From assembly GCA_019654215.1 (NCBI GenBank), contig BPDI01000003.1, positions 1-64,000 on the forward strand: a stretch of 64,000 nt of DNA, given 5' to 3'. This DNA comes from Gammaproteobacteria bacterium (GTDB taxonomy: Bacteria; Pseudomonadota; Gammaproteobacteria; Pseudomonadales; Pseudohongiellaceae). The notes under the pieces are model-generated. The model had not been told where the DNA came from. It did no database searches and saw only the letters and a program-made list of their open reading frames with translations. Positions 29,095 to 38,796 of this stretch are shown in pieces (the first letter of the stretch is position 1; the number at the start of each line of letters is the position of its first letter). The translations under genes and the position numbers were made by a program.

Positions 29095-31438
29095 CTATTG
29101 AACTAAAACTGTAATCTTCTTGGCTGCTTCTTTAACTATCTTCCGAATAGCCGGTGCGTCGTAATAATCCAGGCCCCGGCCGAGGGCTAGGTCATGAGTT
29201 TTTCACTCATGGTGCCAACAAATGCCTCGGGATTTTGCACCAAAGATCACGCAATCCTTTTACACCATAAAGAGGATCACTCCCGGGTAAATTGCCGCTC
29301 GCATCGATTTCTGGTTCATCACTATTGACCGTGCGGATTCGACCAATTGCATCAAATTCTTCCATCACTAAACCGATTGGATCCATTACTTGGTGACAAG
29401 CAGCACAAGCAGGGTTGGCGCGTGCTGTGCCATACGATCACGCATGGTTTCAACTTTTACCTCAGAATTATTTTCCGGCAGCGCCGGAACATCTCAGGTG
29501 GTGGGGGTGGTGGTATACCGAGTACGTTTTCTAAGACCCATTTGCCGCGTTGAACCGGTGATGTGCGGGTGGCATAGGAAGTCACTGTTAGCACGCTGCC
29601 GTGACCGAGCAAGCCAAAGCGAAGACTGTCGGGATCTAAAATGACTTCGCGAAATTGGTCACCATAGACATTAGGAATATCATAGTGACGCGCAAGTCTT
29701 TCATTAAGGAAGGTGTAATCCGCACTCAATAGTTCCATGACATTGCGATCTTCCTGGATGATGTGTTGAAACAACATCTCTGTCTCTAGTCGCATTGCCT
29801 GGCGCAAGTTGTCATCGAAATCTGGAAATAAACGTAGGTTCGGGTCAGCAGCATCGAGATTACGTAAGTAAACCATTGATCGGCAAAATTTGATGCTAGG
29901 GTCTCTGCCCGCGGATCCGCCAGCATACGCTTTACTTGTTCTTCCAGTACTGCCGGGTCGCTGAGACGTTCTTGTTCTGCTAATTGCAGCAACTCTTTGT
30001 CAGGGATGCTACTCCAAAGAAAAAATGAAAGTCTGGAGGCAGCTCAATATCACTTAAAGCGTAAATTTCACCGCTACCAAAATCAGCAGGATCCTGCTCG
30101 ATGCGGAATAGGAATTCTGGGCTCACCAGAATCGCCCTCAATGCCATTTCGATTCCTTTCTCGAACCCCTTTTTCTTCATTAACTTGTTCAAAAAATGCT
30201 AACGGCGTTGCAATTTTTCTTGAGTAATGGGGCGACGAAAGGCTTTAGCTGCCAGGTTGCTAACTATGGTGTTTGCACATTCCAATTCACTAGTTGGCCC
30301 TCAGGTTGGCAGACAAAAATTTTCTGTCGACTCGCCGTATCTGAAATACCGGTTGATTCATAAGGACCCGCAATGGATACAGACAAAACCCCTGGCTGTT
30401 GTCGAGGATGGCGGTCGCGATTGAAATGAGCTTCGTAGGGTTGGCGAGTGCTTTCGATTAAGGCTGAATTTTTACGGATGAAAGTAACACTTACATCTTG
30501 GGCGCCAGGGGTAACCATGGTCGCTGTCTGCAATCCTTCTCCTGCCCCTTTGGGTCGTTATAATAGAAGGTCGCATAACGCTCGGAGCGTTTTGGGACAA
30601 TTTCAAACAGATCGATGCCCCGCCCATCGATGGTGATTTCCATTTCGTGGGTTCGGTCAATCCTTCCAGGTTTTCATTTCGGTCACGGGCGAGCTTTACA
30701 TCAATTATATATTGACCGTCCTGAGGGAAGTTTAGCTAAACAAGGTGCCACCGCGAGTCCCAAAAGGAAGGCCTTCGAAGCGATCTTCCTGAGTAAGGGT
30801 GGCTGGAAGTAATTCCACATGGCTTACTGGATTGGTTAAAGGAGTTCCCACCGCAGACGAGAAATTTTTTGCGCTGCTGCCAGATAACGCTCCATTAAAG
30901 TCGGAGAAAGATTGGTTAGGTTTACGTTATCAAACCCATAGCTGGCATCATCCTTTGGCAATAACTCTGAAACATCCATATCAATTTCGAGTAGTTTTCG
31001 AACAGCGTTTTGATACTGAAGACGGTTTAAGCGGCTGAAGTAGCGGTGCGCCCTGGATTAGGATCAGAGACTGCCAGTGCTCAAGTCTAGCAGCTAGGTC
31101 AGCCTCAAATTTGGTAAAGGTAGCCCGGTCTGGTCGTGGCATACCTGTGGGAGGCATGGCATTGGCTCGCAGCTTTCTTAATACTCTTTCCCATACCTCT
31201 GGATGAGCCGCAACGTCGTTAGCGTCATAGGCATCCAGTTCCAGACCACCAGTCTTTAATGTGCCGTTATGACAAACCAAAGCAATACTGATTAACGATG
31301 GTTTCATTATCCATGGCCGTCGGAGGGAGCGATCGGGTCGGATTCGGGTATTGGCGTGGAATCTGGAAAAAAAATCACGGGGCCTATGACCAACATTGCT
31401 ATGGCGGCTGTGGAGGTGATCAGGCCTGTCTTATTCAT
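29095..31438 (-). CDS. Cytochrome c-type DUF1587/1592/1588/1585 protein, frame interrupted
   Basis: A leftward gene of about 780 codons. The ATG at 31438 opens a signal anchor (MNKTGLITSTAAIAMLVIG). A haem site CFGCH (near 31270) is out of frame because of one extra T, followed by LKTGGLELDAYDANDVAAHPEVWERVLRKLRANAMPP, the planctomycete-type cytochrome segment. Later blocks read as DUF1587 (LNRLQYQNAVRNLL), DUF1595 (EMEITIDGRGIDLFEIVP), DUF1592 (EMALRAILVSPEFLFRIEQDP), DUF1588 (RDVMELLSADYTFLNERLARHY; RGKWVLENVLGIPPPPPPE) and DUF1585 at the end (IRKIVKEAAKKITVLVQ). At least ten one-base changes scatter the frame. A periplasmic electron-transfer role with the DUF1552 protein is inferred. Confidence 0.75.
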
Positions 31439-31594
31439 TTGTTCTCCAGGCTGGCTCTGGGGCTCTAGTATTATACTCGAATAGGCGTCTTACCACTGCA
31501 CTGCCCATGCAATCTACCAAAATAAACCGCACCCTGGAGACTGTCAAGCGTATCGCGGGAAAAGATGCATCCAGCGGAAAATATGAGATGTAGC

Positions 31595-32662
31595 CTATTC
31601 TGCTATTGAATAATCGATCTGGTCAAAGATGAATTTGCCACCGTTTTCCGAGACAGGGTTTCGCGCGCTGGAGTACTCTGTGTTCAAGTTATATTTAGTG
31701 CTTTCCCCACGTATATACAACTTTTCAGTCCAATACAGTGCTGATTCCACAGATTTATCCTCAGCGAGAGTAACTGCTAATCGATCCGAGCAATTACTTG
31801 TTTGTGAATTCCTGAATGCAAAATCAGTTATCACTAGCTGAGATTCAATAAGGTTGAAACTCAATGTAATCGGTAGTGCTTCGCTTTCCGGTTCGGTAGT
31901 CAAATTTACACAGTCAGATATTAGTTCCGAAGTCGTTAGGTAGAAGTTTGTGCCTACGGATGAATTCTCTAGGGGTGCTTCCTGTACTGTGAGTGCTGCT
32001 CGAATCACATCGGCCCAAATGTCATAGCCAGCAGCGTTTAAGTGCAAAAAATCTGTTAAATAAAGATCTGATCTAAAACCACCGCTTTCGTCGAGCAAGT
32101 AAGTGTCTACGTCAATATGGAATATGTTTTCGTCAGATTCGGCACGTAATGCAAATCCTGCGTTAACTTCTTGAGCCCGAGCCCAAAGATTTGCCCGGGC
32201 AATACTGGGTTTTACCGAAAGAATGTATAAGCGTGTATCCGGTAGCTCTAATTTGATCATATCAACCAATATATCCAGTTGATTCAAAATAGTTTCCGGC
32301 GAAAGCCCCCAAGCGAGATCATTGTCTCCTTCATACAATACAATGGCACGAGGATTGTACTTAGCGACAATTCGATCGAAATAATAAATCACATCGTTCA
32401 TAACGCTACCGCCGAAACCACGAGGAACGACTGTAAATGGCGAAAGATCTGCAGGTGCCTGTTCGTTCCACAATCCAATACTGGAACTTCCTACTAGCAA
32501 AACTGCATTATTGGGTGGTGGACTAAGAAAATCTTGATCTTCGAATGCAAGAATTGAAGATTCGTAACGAGTAGGATCTGGTTGAGTTTGAGCAATTCCC
32601 TGCGTTGGACCTATCACAAGGAACACACAAACGAATAAGAAAAGAGAAAAATCCCTGTTCAT
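31595..32662 (-). CDS. Exported SGNH/GDSL hydrolase
   Basis: 355 residues with a signal peptide ending QGIAQ. Block I AVLLVGSSSIGLW with the catalytic Ser, block II glycine in PRGFGGSVMND, block III Asn in LYEGDNDLAWG, block V DFLHLNAAGYDIW with Asp and His. This matches carbohydrate-esterase-like SGNH hydrolases that remove acyl groups from glycans. A C-terminal extension of about 120 residues (SDCVNLTTEPESEALPITLSFN) forms an extra beta domain of unknown role. It is 21 bases downstream of the SMP-30 gene and probably in its operon. Confidence 0.88.
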   Translation of the reverse strand: MNRDFSLFLFVCVFLVIGPTQGIAQTQPDPTRYESSILAFEDQDFLSPPPNNAVLLVGSSSIGLWNEQAPADLSPFTVVPRGFGGSVMNDVIYYFDRIVAKYNPRAIVLYEGDNDLAWGLSPETILNQLDILVDMIKLELPDTRLYILSVKPSIARANLWARAQEVNAGFALRAESDENIFHIDVDTYLLDESGGFRSDLYLTDFLHLNAAGYDIWADVIRAALTVQEAPLENSSVGTNFYLTTSELISDCVNLTTEPESEALPITLSFNLIESQLVITDFAFRNSQTSNCSDRLAVTLAEDKSVESALYWTEKLYIRGESTKYNLNTEYSSARNPVSENGGKFIFDQIDYSIAE

Positions 32663-32683
32663 CTTTGTTAAAGATTAAAAAAC

Positions 32684-33715
32684 TTAGGCTACACCTGCTC
32701 CTCTTGCACCGACGAAAACCGAATAAAGTGACTGGCTTGCAGTCATAAACAATCGATTACGTTTAGCGCCCCCGAAGCAGACATTTGCGCAAACTTCCGG
32801 TAAGCGTATGACACCGATGGTTTCGCCGTCAGGCGCAACAATTTGCACGCCTGGTCTAGCTCCTGCCCAAACATTGCCATCCTCATCGCAACGAATGCCG
32901 TCGGCAGAAGTTCGATTGCCGGTTGTTGGGTCAATCAGTTCAGCGAAGACGCGGCCGTTGCGCAAGCGATCTCCATCAACTTCCCAGACTTTTATGTCCC
33001 TACCGGCGCCAGTATTCGCGACATAAAGGTGAGAGTAATCAGGCGCGAAACACAGACCATTAGGAGCATCAATATCATCGGTAACCCGATTAATCCGACC
33101 ATTGCTTGGTTCCACTCGATAAACTGAGAGTGGTTGTTCCTGTTCAGCTCGGTTACCTTCGTAATTGCCGCGAATACCATAAGGAGGATCGGTAAACCAA
33201 ATGCTACCATCAGGATGCACCGTTGCATCGTTCGGTGAATTGAGCGGTCGGCCTTCATAACTGTCAGCAATTACCGTAACTGTTCCGTCATATTCATACC
33301 GTGCCACGCGACGATTACCATGTTCACAGGAAATTTGTCGACCTTGAAAATCAAAAGTATTACCGTTGCTATTGCCGGAAGGATTTCTAAATTCAGTCAC
33401 GCGATCGTCATCTTCGATCCAGCGTAATTGTCGATTATTAGGAATATCACTCCAAACCACATAACGACCGACACCATTCCAGGCTGGCCCTTCTGCCCAC
33501 ATTGTGCCTATGTGGTGACGCTGAATTGGTGTATTAAAAAGTATGTAGCGTTGGAAGCGACTATCAAGCGCGACTATATCTGGATCGGGGTAACGTAAAG
33601 GAGTATTACCACTCCAGTCTCTAGGTTGAGCTGGCGCCAAGTCTTGAGCTTGAGAAATTTTTGGGAAAAAAGCCGCAGCGGCTGCGGTGGCAGCAAGAAA
33701 AGAACGACGTTTCAT
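32684..33715 (-). CDS. Tat-exported SMP-30/gluconolactonase/LRE family protein
   Basis: 343 residues. The Tat signal MKRRSFLAATAAAAAFF is cleaved after SQAQ. SMP-30 propeller hallmarks: MWAEGPAWNGVGRYVVWSDI with the metal-binding Glu, EHGNRRVARYEYDG, LNSPNDATVHPDGSIWFTDPPYG with the metal Asn and substrate region, IDAPNGLCFAPDYSHLYVANT, and SADGIRCDEDGNVWAG with the catalytic Asp. It should hydrolyse sugar lactones such as gluconolactone in the periplasm. First gene of a two-gene leftward unit with the SGNH hydrolase. Confidence 0.93.
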   Translation of the reverse strand: MKRRSFLAATAAAAAFFPKISQAQDLAPAQPRDWSGNTPLRYPDPDIVALDSRFQRYILFNTPIQRHHIGTMWAEGPAWNGVGRYVVWSDIPNNRQLRWIEDDDRVTEFRNPSGNSNGNTFDFQGRQISCEHGNRRVARYEYDGTVTVIADSYEGRPLNSPNDATVHPDGSIWFTDPPYGIRGNYEGNRAEQEQPLSVYRVEPSNGRINRVTDDIDAPNGLCFAPDYSHLYVANTGAGRDIKVWEVDGDRLRNGRVFAELIDPTTGNRTSADGIRCDEDGNVWAGARPGVQIVAPDGETIGVIRLPEVCANVCFGGAKRNRLFMTASQSLYSVFVGARGAGVA

Positions 33716-33868
33716 ATCAACCTCGATAATGTCATATAGGGTATCTACCTACATCTTTGTTGTTGGTTTTTATTGATCGATGCTAAAGCATGGTAATTGT
33801 CTTGTCGAGGTGTCTCTCCGTTGCGGCGCAGCTGGTTATGATCGTTATCGATTAGATAAAATAATTCT

Positions 33869-34081
33869 ATGACTCGTTACTTAGAAATTCGCTATTCGCA
33901 TAATTCAACTATTATCAACTGGATAACGCTTAAAATACTCTTATTAGTTCTTTATAGTGGATTTGGAACGTTTGCACTAAAACGAGGAAAGACAAAGCAA
34001 ATCCATGTTATTAATTTCGCACTAGTTCTACTCTGTATCGGAGTAATATTTGTGCTAGCGTTAAGCAAGTTGGTGCTTTAA
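33869..34081 (+). CDS. SirB2-like membrane protein, C-terminal half only
   Basis: 70 residues with two membrane helices. INWITLKILLLVLYSGFGTF, ALKRGKTKQ and VLALSKLVL match the second half of the small SirB2 family (normally about 125 residues). The first half is not recognisable upstream in any frame, so this is a fragment or has lost its start to base errors. SirB2 function is poorly defined. Its TAA overlaps the stop codon of the converging pyrK gene inside a palindrome. Confidence 0.5.
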   Translation: MTRYLEIRYSHNSTIINWITLKILLLVLYSGFGTFALKRGKTKQIHVINFALVLLCIGVIFVLALSKLVL

Positions 34082-34810
34082 GCACCAGCATCGGCTGCAT
34101 TTAAAAAAGACCCATCTACACAGAGGCGTCTCCCGTCGGGAGCATCGCAGGCACCACAAATTCCAACACCACACTTAGTAAGGTAATCGATCGCGTTATA
34201 AATTCTTTCTGGAGAAGAATATTTCCGCTCAATTTCTTCTGCCGCATGAACCATTGGAGCTGGGCCGCAGTTGTAGAAAACCAGTGAACCCAATTCGTCC
34301 TCTGGCAATTCGCTTAAGTATTCTTCAAGAAGTTCAGTAATTACACCATGGTGTCCTCTGCTGCCGTCATCAGTGGCGATATGCAGATTACTGACTTTTG
34401 CCGACTCTTTTTCAAAATAAAGCCGTTCGGCACTGCGTGCTCCAAAGAAGATTTCAGTATTGCCAAAATCTCGAGCCACCTGATACACCGCTGCAAGTCC
34501 AGTACCACCCGCCACAGCAATAATTTTCGCGTTTTCTGGTGGAGTAATTGGATTGCCGTAAGGTCCTCTTACATAAGCTTCAGTTCCTGGTCCGACTGTC
34601 ATTAAGTCTTCAGTAAAAACGCCGAGATTTATGACGGCCAGTTTAAAAGGATCATCCACTAAAGCAGAGAACGGCTTTTCTCCTAAACCAGGAATCCATA
34701 TAAACACAAACTGACCGGCTTGGATTCGATCTTTCGGTCGAATGTAAGAATACATATGTCATCTGTTATGCGTTCATTGTCAACTAGGGTTCCCGGGTTT
34801 GGAAATCCAT
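34078..34810 (-). CDS. pyrK: Dihydroorotate dehydrogenase electron-transfer subunit (PyrK type), frame interrupted
   Basis: After NPGTLVDNERITDDICILTFDR comes an intact part: AGQFVFIWIPGLGEKPFSAL (FAD-binding), IIAVAGGTGLAAVYQVA (NAD-binding loop), VFYNCGPAPMVHA and the 2Fe-2S motif CGVGICGACDAPDGRRLC. This is the FAD/2Fe-2S subunit that passes electrons between PyrD-B and NAD+. Shifts near 34800 (a TTT run) and 34735 break the frame. The ATG at 34810 lies within the end of the pyrD frame; once the T is restored the two frames are the same, so a PyrD-PyrK fusion is possible. Confidence 0.8.
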
Positions 34811-35708
34811 ATCAATATCGTAGCGAACTAGTTCTTCCGCGTTCTCTGTTCCTTCCTCCAAGTCGTGTGTCAAAACCTGAAAGTAATTTGCGATCTCATT
34901 AGTATTCATGCCTATGACTGCAGAACCAACCCAATTATGGAAGCGCCGGCTTGTTGAAATTGACGAACGTTTTCTGCGCTGCTAATACCACCGCAAGCAA
35001 TTATTGGACAATCTACTGATGCGTGAATTTGTTCGACGCATCTTAATGCGGTAGGAAGAATTATTTTGCCTGAAACGCCACCCTGCTCATTACTCAGAAT
35101 TGGATGCTTGTGTGCTTCATAGCACTCGGGCCCATGGTGTTAATAGCGCAGATTGCATCGGCTCCACCAGCTGCGGCAGCTAGGGTAATTAGATCTATAT
35201 TGGGCACATTGGGAGTGAGCTTTGGGACTACTGGAATATCGACAGCCGCTTTTACTGCCCTGGTGATTTCTTCTACTAATTCTGGATCCTGGCCCATAGC
35301 CATGCCATAACCTTTGGCTGGGGGCAGGAAAGATTTAGCTCCAGACCATCTCCATAAGGAGCAAGTTTTTTAGCCCCCTTCAACATATTCTTCGACACTA
35401 CCGCCAAAAATTGAGATAAGTAAAAACCTGTCTTCGGGAATTTCCAATTCACTAAGCAGTTCTTTGGAACGATCGGCACCGGGATTTGTCAATCCAACGG
35501 CATTTGTAAAACTGCCTGGTTCAAATTGAGTAAGAATAGGCTCGCGATATCCAAGTCGCGGTTCTGGGCCTATGCTCTTAGTGGTAAGTACACCAACTTC
35601 CGGAATCTGATTGAAGAAGCGCTGAATGATGTTTGCTGAACAAGTAACGATGCCGGAAGGGATAGTGAAGGGACCAGAAAGTGTTTTACCTAAAAAATCT
35701 ATTTTCAA
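34784..35708 (-). CDS. pyrD: Dihydroorotate dehydrogenase, class 1B type, frame interrupted
   Basis: Begins KIDFLGKTLSGPFTIPSG (start TTG at 35708 or further upstream; no good ribosome site seen). Then VGVLTTKSIGPEPRLGYREP, NAVGLTNPGAD, GLELNLSCPQ with the FMN/substrate Asn, PELVEEITRAVKAAVDIPVV, KLTPNVPNIDLITLAAAAGGADAICAINT and a late CPIIACGGISSAENVRQF. It is the FMN half of a two-part enzyme that makes orotate, the fourth step of pyrimidine synthesis. Frame breaks near 35395, 35290 and 35095. The partner pyrK follows directly or in frame. Class 1B is unusual for gammaproteobacteria, which typically use class 2; a dihydropyrimidine-type activity is an alternative. Confidence 0.78.
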
Positions 35709-35840
35709 TGGGGAAAAAAAACTCAGCGTCGTATTAACATCAACTGCGTATTTTATAGCTTGTTGGCTGCGAACGCACTAGCTCACAGCAAGATAAAATC
35801 TTTGAATCCGGAAAAAGTGGTTAGATAAGTGTGAAAATAC

Positions 35841-35866
35841 AGGGGAGCTAAAGCAGCTCCCTTGAT
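35841..35866 (-). terminator. Hairpin after the malonate operon
   Basis: GGGAGCT (35843-35849) pairs with AGCTCCC (35855-35861) around AAAGC. Reading leftwards only a weak T-rich tail follows (TATTTTC), so it is a moderate terminator between matB and pyrD. Confidence 0.65.
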
Positions 35867-35877
35867 CAAGAATAAAA

Positions 35878-37366
35878 TTACAGCATTTCTTTTAGTGCGG
35901 GCTTAGTTACTTTGCCCATTGCGTTCCGCGGCAGGGATTCAACGATTATCATGCTTTTAGGAATCTTATAGGATGACATTCTGCCATCACACCAATCCTT
36001 TAATGCATCGTATTCTAGCGTTGATCCATCTTTTAAAACCGACAAATGCAGTTACCGCTTCGCCCCAGGTATCGTCTTCGACGCCAATAACTGCTGCTTC
36101 AGTTATTTCGTCATGGGTAAGCAATACACCTTCGATTTCTAATGCGGAGAGCTTATAGCCTCCTGACTTAATGATGTCGACTGAAGAACGCCCCATAATG
36201 CGGTAATAACCATCTTCAACCACTGCTACGTCACCGGTGCAAAACCATCCATCTTTAAATGATTCTGTGGTTGCTGCTTCGTTATCCCAATACTCTAGAA
36301 AGACATTGTCGCCCTTAATGCGAATCTCACCAGCGATAGCTTCTTCGGTGATAGGAGTGTCATCCTCATCGAATAGCTGGCATTCAACTCCTGGCAAGGG
36401 TTGTCCAACGGCACCGGCTCGCTTTTCACCGTCATAAGGGTTTGAAATTCCCATACCAATTTCTGTCATGCCATATCGCTCTAGTAAGCCCTTTGGCCGG
36501 TTAAGTCCTTCCACTGATTAAACAGTTTCACTGGACAGGCGGCGGAACCAGAAATGTTCAGTCGCATGTCTTTAAACCCATCGCAGATTGTTTGTATTTC
36601 TGCGGGATCGATAGTGTCGAAATATTGGATGAGCTTCACGTAGATAGTCGGAACTGCCATAAATACGTTATAGGTGCCAGCGACAATTTGTTCACAGATT
36701 TTTGGAATATCGAACTTCGCAAACAAATGCACAGTCGCTCCGGCCCAAAGACCACAACTAAGAATATTGATAATGCCGTGGATGTGATGAAGAGGTAAAA
36801 ACAAAGGAATGACATCCTCTTCTGTCCAGGCCCAGGCATCGATCAAGGTTGTAATTTGTGCGCGAATTGTTTTATGAGTGCTAACTACACCTTTAGGTTT
36901 ATTGGTTGTTCCGGAGGTGAACAAAATCATTGCTCTTCGCTCAGCAGCAATCTCGGGCAACCTTCCTGCTTCTTCCGCGAGCACATCTTCAACTGATAGC
37001 AACTGAATGTTAAGAGAATCACAAAGCTCTCTCAGTAGATCTTGATACTCGGCATTGGCAATCATGCGGGTTACGCTGGCACAGGTTAGATAGTGATCTA
37101 GTTCAGAAACTGCAGAGGCTACATTTAACGGGAAATGTAATTCCTCCTGCACGCCAAACACCGTGCATGGTCGTTACATAGTCGAGACTTGCCGGCATGA
37201 AAAATGCGATGCGTTCTTCTTGTAAATCTTCTTGGTCGCCTAACAATCCAGTGGCGAATCGGTTGATTCGGCTATTAACTTCGCTGTAGTTGTAGCTATT
37301 GTGGCCTTCAACCAAGGCAACTCGATCACTGCCGTTCTGTAAATAGGGGAAAGGTATCTCTGACAT
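35878..37366 (-). CDS. matB: Malonyl-CoA synthetase (acyl-CoA ligase family), frame interrupted
   Basis: About 495 codons. ANL-superfamily motifs in order: AMILFTSGTTNKPKGVVSTH (ATP loop), PLHHIHGIINILSCGLWAGA, ISGSAACPV, LLERYGMTEIGMGISNP, EYWDNEAATTESFKDGWFCTGD, GRSSVDIIKSGGYKLSALEIE and the C-terminal lysine region PRNAMGKVTKPALKEM. The MTEIGM and SSVDIIKSGGYK signatures are those of MatB/ACSF3 malonyl-CoA synthetases, and the madL-madM genes just upstream support malonate as the substrate. Breaks near 37150, 36490 and 36020. Product: malonyl-CoA for fatty-acid synthesis or decarboxylation; no decarboxylase gene is nearby. Confidence 0.85.
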
Positions 37367-37409
37367 GTTTAATTCCGTCTTTCTTTCTTCTGTAAATATT
37401 TAATATTAA

Positions 37410-38166
37410 TTAGTAAATGGCGCTGACAATAAAGAATAGGATGGAAGGACCCAACAGGCATCCTACGCCAGTGTAAAAAGTTGCAGTCATGGCTCCGTAT
37501 GGAACGAGCTTAGGGTCCGTAGCCGCCAGGCCAGCAGCAACACCGCTCGTGGTCCCCATTAAGCCTCCAAATACCATAGCGATTGTGGATTATTTAATCC
37601 GATGTATTTTGCGACTAGAGGCGTACCAATCATAACCAGAATAGATTTAACCAATCCGGGAGCAACACTTAATGTTATAACCGCGTCGGTTGCACCAATC
37701 GCTTCACCGGTAACCGGACCGACTATATAAGTAACCGCACCAGCTCCTATCGTGGTGATTGCAGCAGCATCGGTATAGCCAAAAAGTATTGCGATTATTG
37801 CGCCAACAAAAAAGAAACTATTACGCCGGCAAATATTGAAATCACACCTGCAATACCGGCCTTTTTTAGCTCACTAAGATGAACTCCGAATGCAGTAGCA
37901 ACAATTGCGAAGTCTCGCATCATCCGCCACCCATCAATCCGATACCGCCGAGTATAGCGATATCGGCAACACCGGTATTACCACCAGTAGCAACTCCGCC
38001 GAAGTAGGCAGCGACTAGGCCGAGTGCAATGGCAATAGCTGATCCATGTATACGACCGTTAGTGAGTTTGTCTGCGAGAAGGTACGAAAACCAGATCGTT
38101 ACCCCGATAATTGCGAAGGCGACGATTAAGTTATTTCGAACAAAGACCGGTTTCGATAATATCCAT
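37410..38166 (-). CDS. madM: Malonate transporter subunit MadM, frame interrupted
   Basis: About 250 codons of hydrophobic sequence. Frame-by-frame reading gives FSYLLADKLTNGRIHGSAIA, GGIGLMGGGMMRDFAIVATA, FGVHLSELKKAGIAGVISIF, TIGAGAVTYIVGPVTGEAIG, LVKSILVMIGTPLVAKYIGL and FGGLMGTTSGVAAGLAATDP, which match MadM, the large subunit of the sodium/malonate symporter. Its ATG overlaps the madL stop (TAATG). Breaks near 38135, 37930, 37825 and 37585. The two subunits act together in the inner membrane. Confidence 0.85.
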
Positions 38167-38554
38167 TACGCCGCTCCCTGTTCTTCGTTTTCTTCGGCTA
38201 CGGGCGTGGTACTGATCTTGCTCAGTACGGGTACCAAGGCGAAACTGACTACGACTGCGGCTATACCGGCAAGAAGAGCAAGCATTCCACCGTCTACTGC
38301 AGCCGCAACATTCTGACGCGCAGCCATTGCAACAACGATTGGAATGTACATGGCCTCCAGAACTTAATTCCGCTGCCGGCGGTATCTTCCGTGAGTGCTT
38401 TAAACTTTTCAGAGTTCTGGCAAACACCAGAAAAGCATCGCAATACCAACACCACCGACATTGGCATCGACGTTAAGAGCAACACCAAGTGCTTCGCCGA
38501 TAAGCATGCCCAGAATAAGACATACCGAGAGCAGGGCTACCCGTAAACAATCAT
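38166..38554 (-). CDS. madL: Malonate transporter subunit MadL, frame interrupted
   Basis: About 128 codons. Starts MIVYGVALLSVCLILGMLIG after one frame repair near 38540, then LGVALNVDANVGGVGIAML, EKFKALTEDTAG, FWEAMYIPIVVAMAARQNVA and GGMLALLAGIAAVVVSFALV: the MadL small subunit. A GGAAG-type ribosome site precedes the ATG. First gene of madL-madM-matB, so uptake and activation of malonate are encoded together. Breaks near 38540, 38425 and 38360. Confidence 0.87.
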
Positions 38555-38577
38555 TCTTCTTCCCTCTTACTATTCTT

Positions 38578-38589
38578 CGCGCATGCGCG
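38578..38589. promoter_or_regulatory. Perfect palindrome upstream of madL, candidate operator
   Basis: CGCGCATGCGCG is a perfect 12-base palindrome 24 bases upstream of the madL start, in the region between two divergent operons. Its high G+C content stands out from the surroundings. It could bind a regulator of the malonate genes; the position is seen, the function is inferred. Confidence 0.35.
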
Positions 38590-38796
38590 GGAAGGTCGAT
38601 GATATGACGCTGCCAGGCTCAGTGCAATTTACGCAGAAACCAGGCTAAAGTGTTGAAATACGGGAGGTTCAGGCTGATTGGTTTGACAGTAGTATGGGTT
38701 TATAGCTTAATACGGCTCCGGTTTGGCGAGCGTAAATGATGGATCAGTTATAGCAGCCAATCAGAAACCCACCTACTTAAACATTTTGGGCTCAAC

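Noticed and set aside
31507-31593. 28-codon rightward ORF (MQSTKINRTLETVKRIAG...)
   Set aside because: No ribosome-binding site, no recognisable family, and it abuts the 3' end of the SGNH hydrolase gene on the other strand; too short to support.
20329-38554. Programmed frameshifting as the reason for the many frame changes
   Set aside because: The breaks are numerous, in unrelated genes, in both directions and without slippery-site/stem-loop arrangements; sequencing error explains them better.
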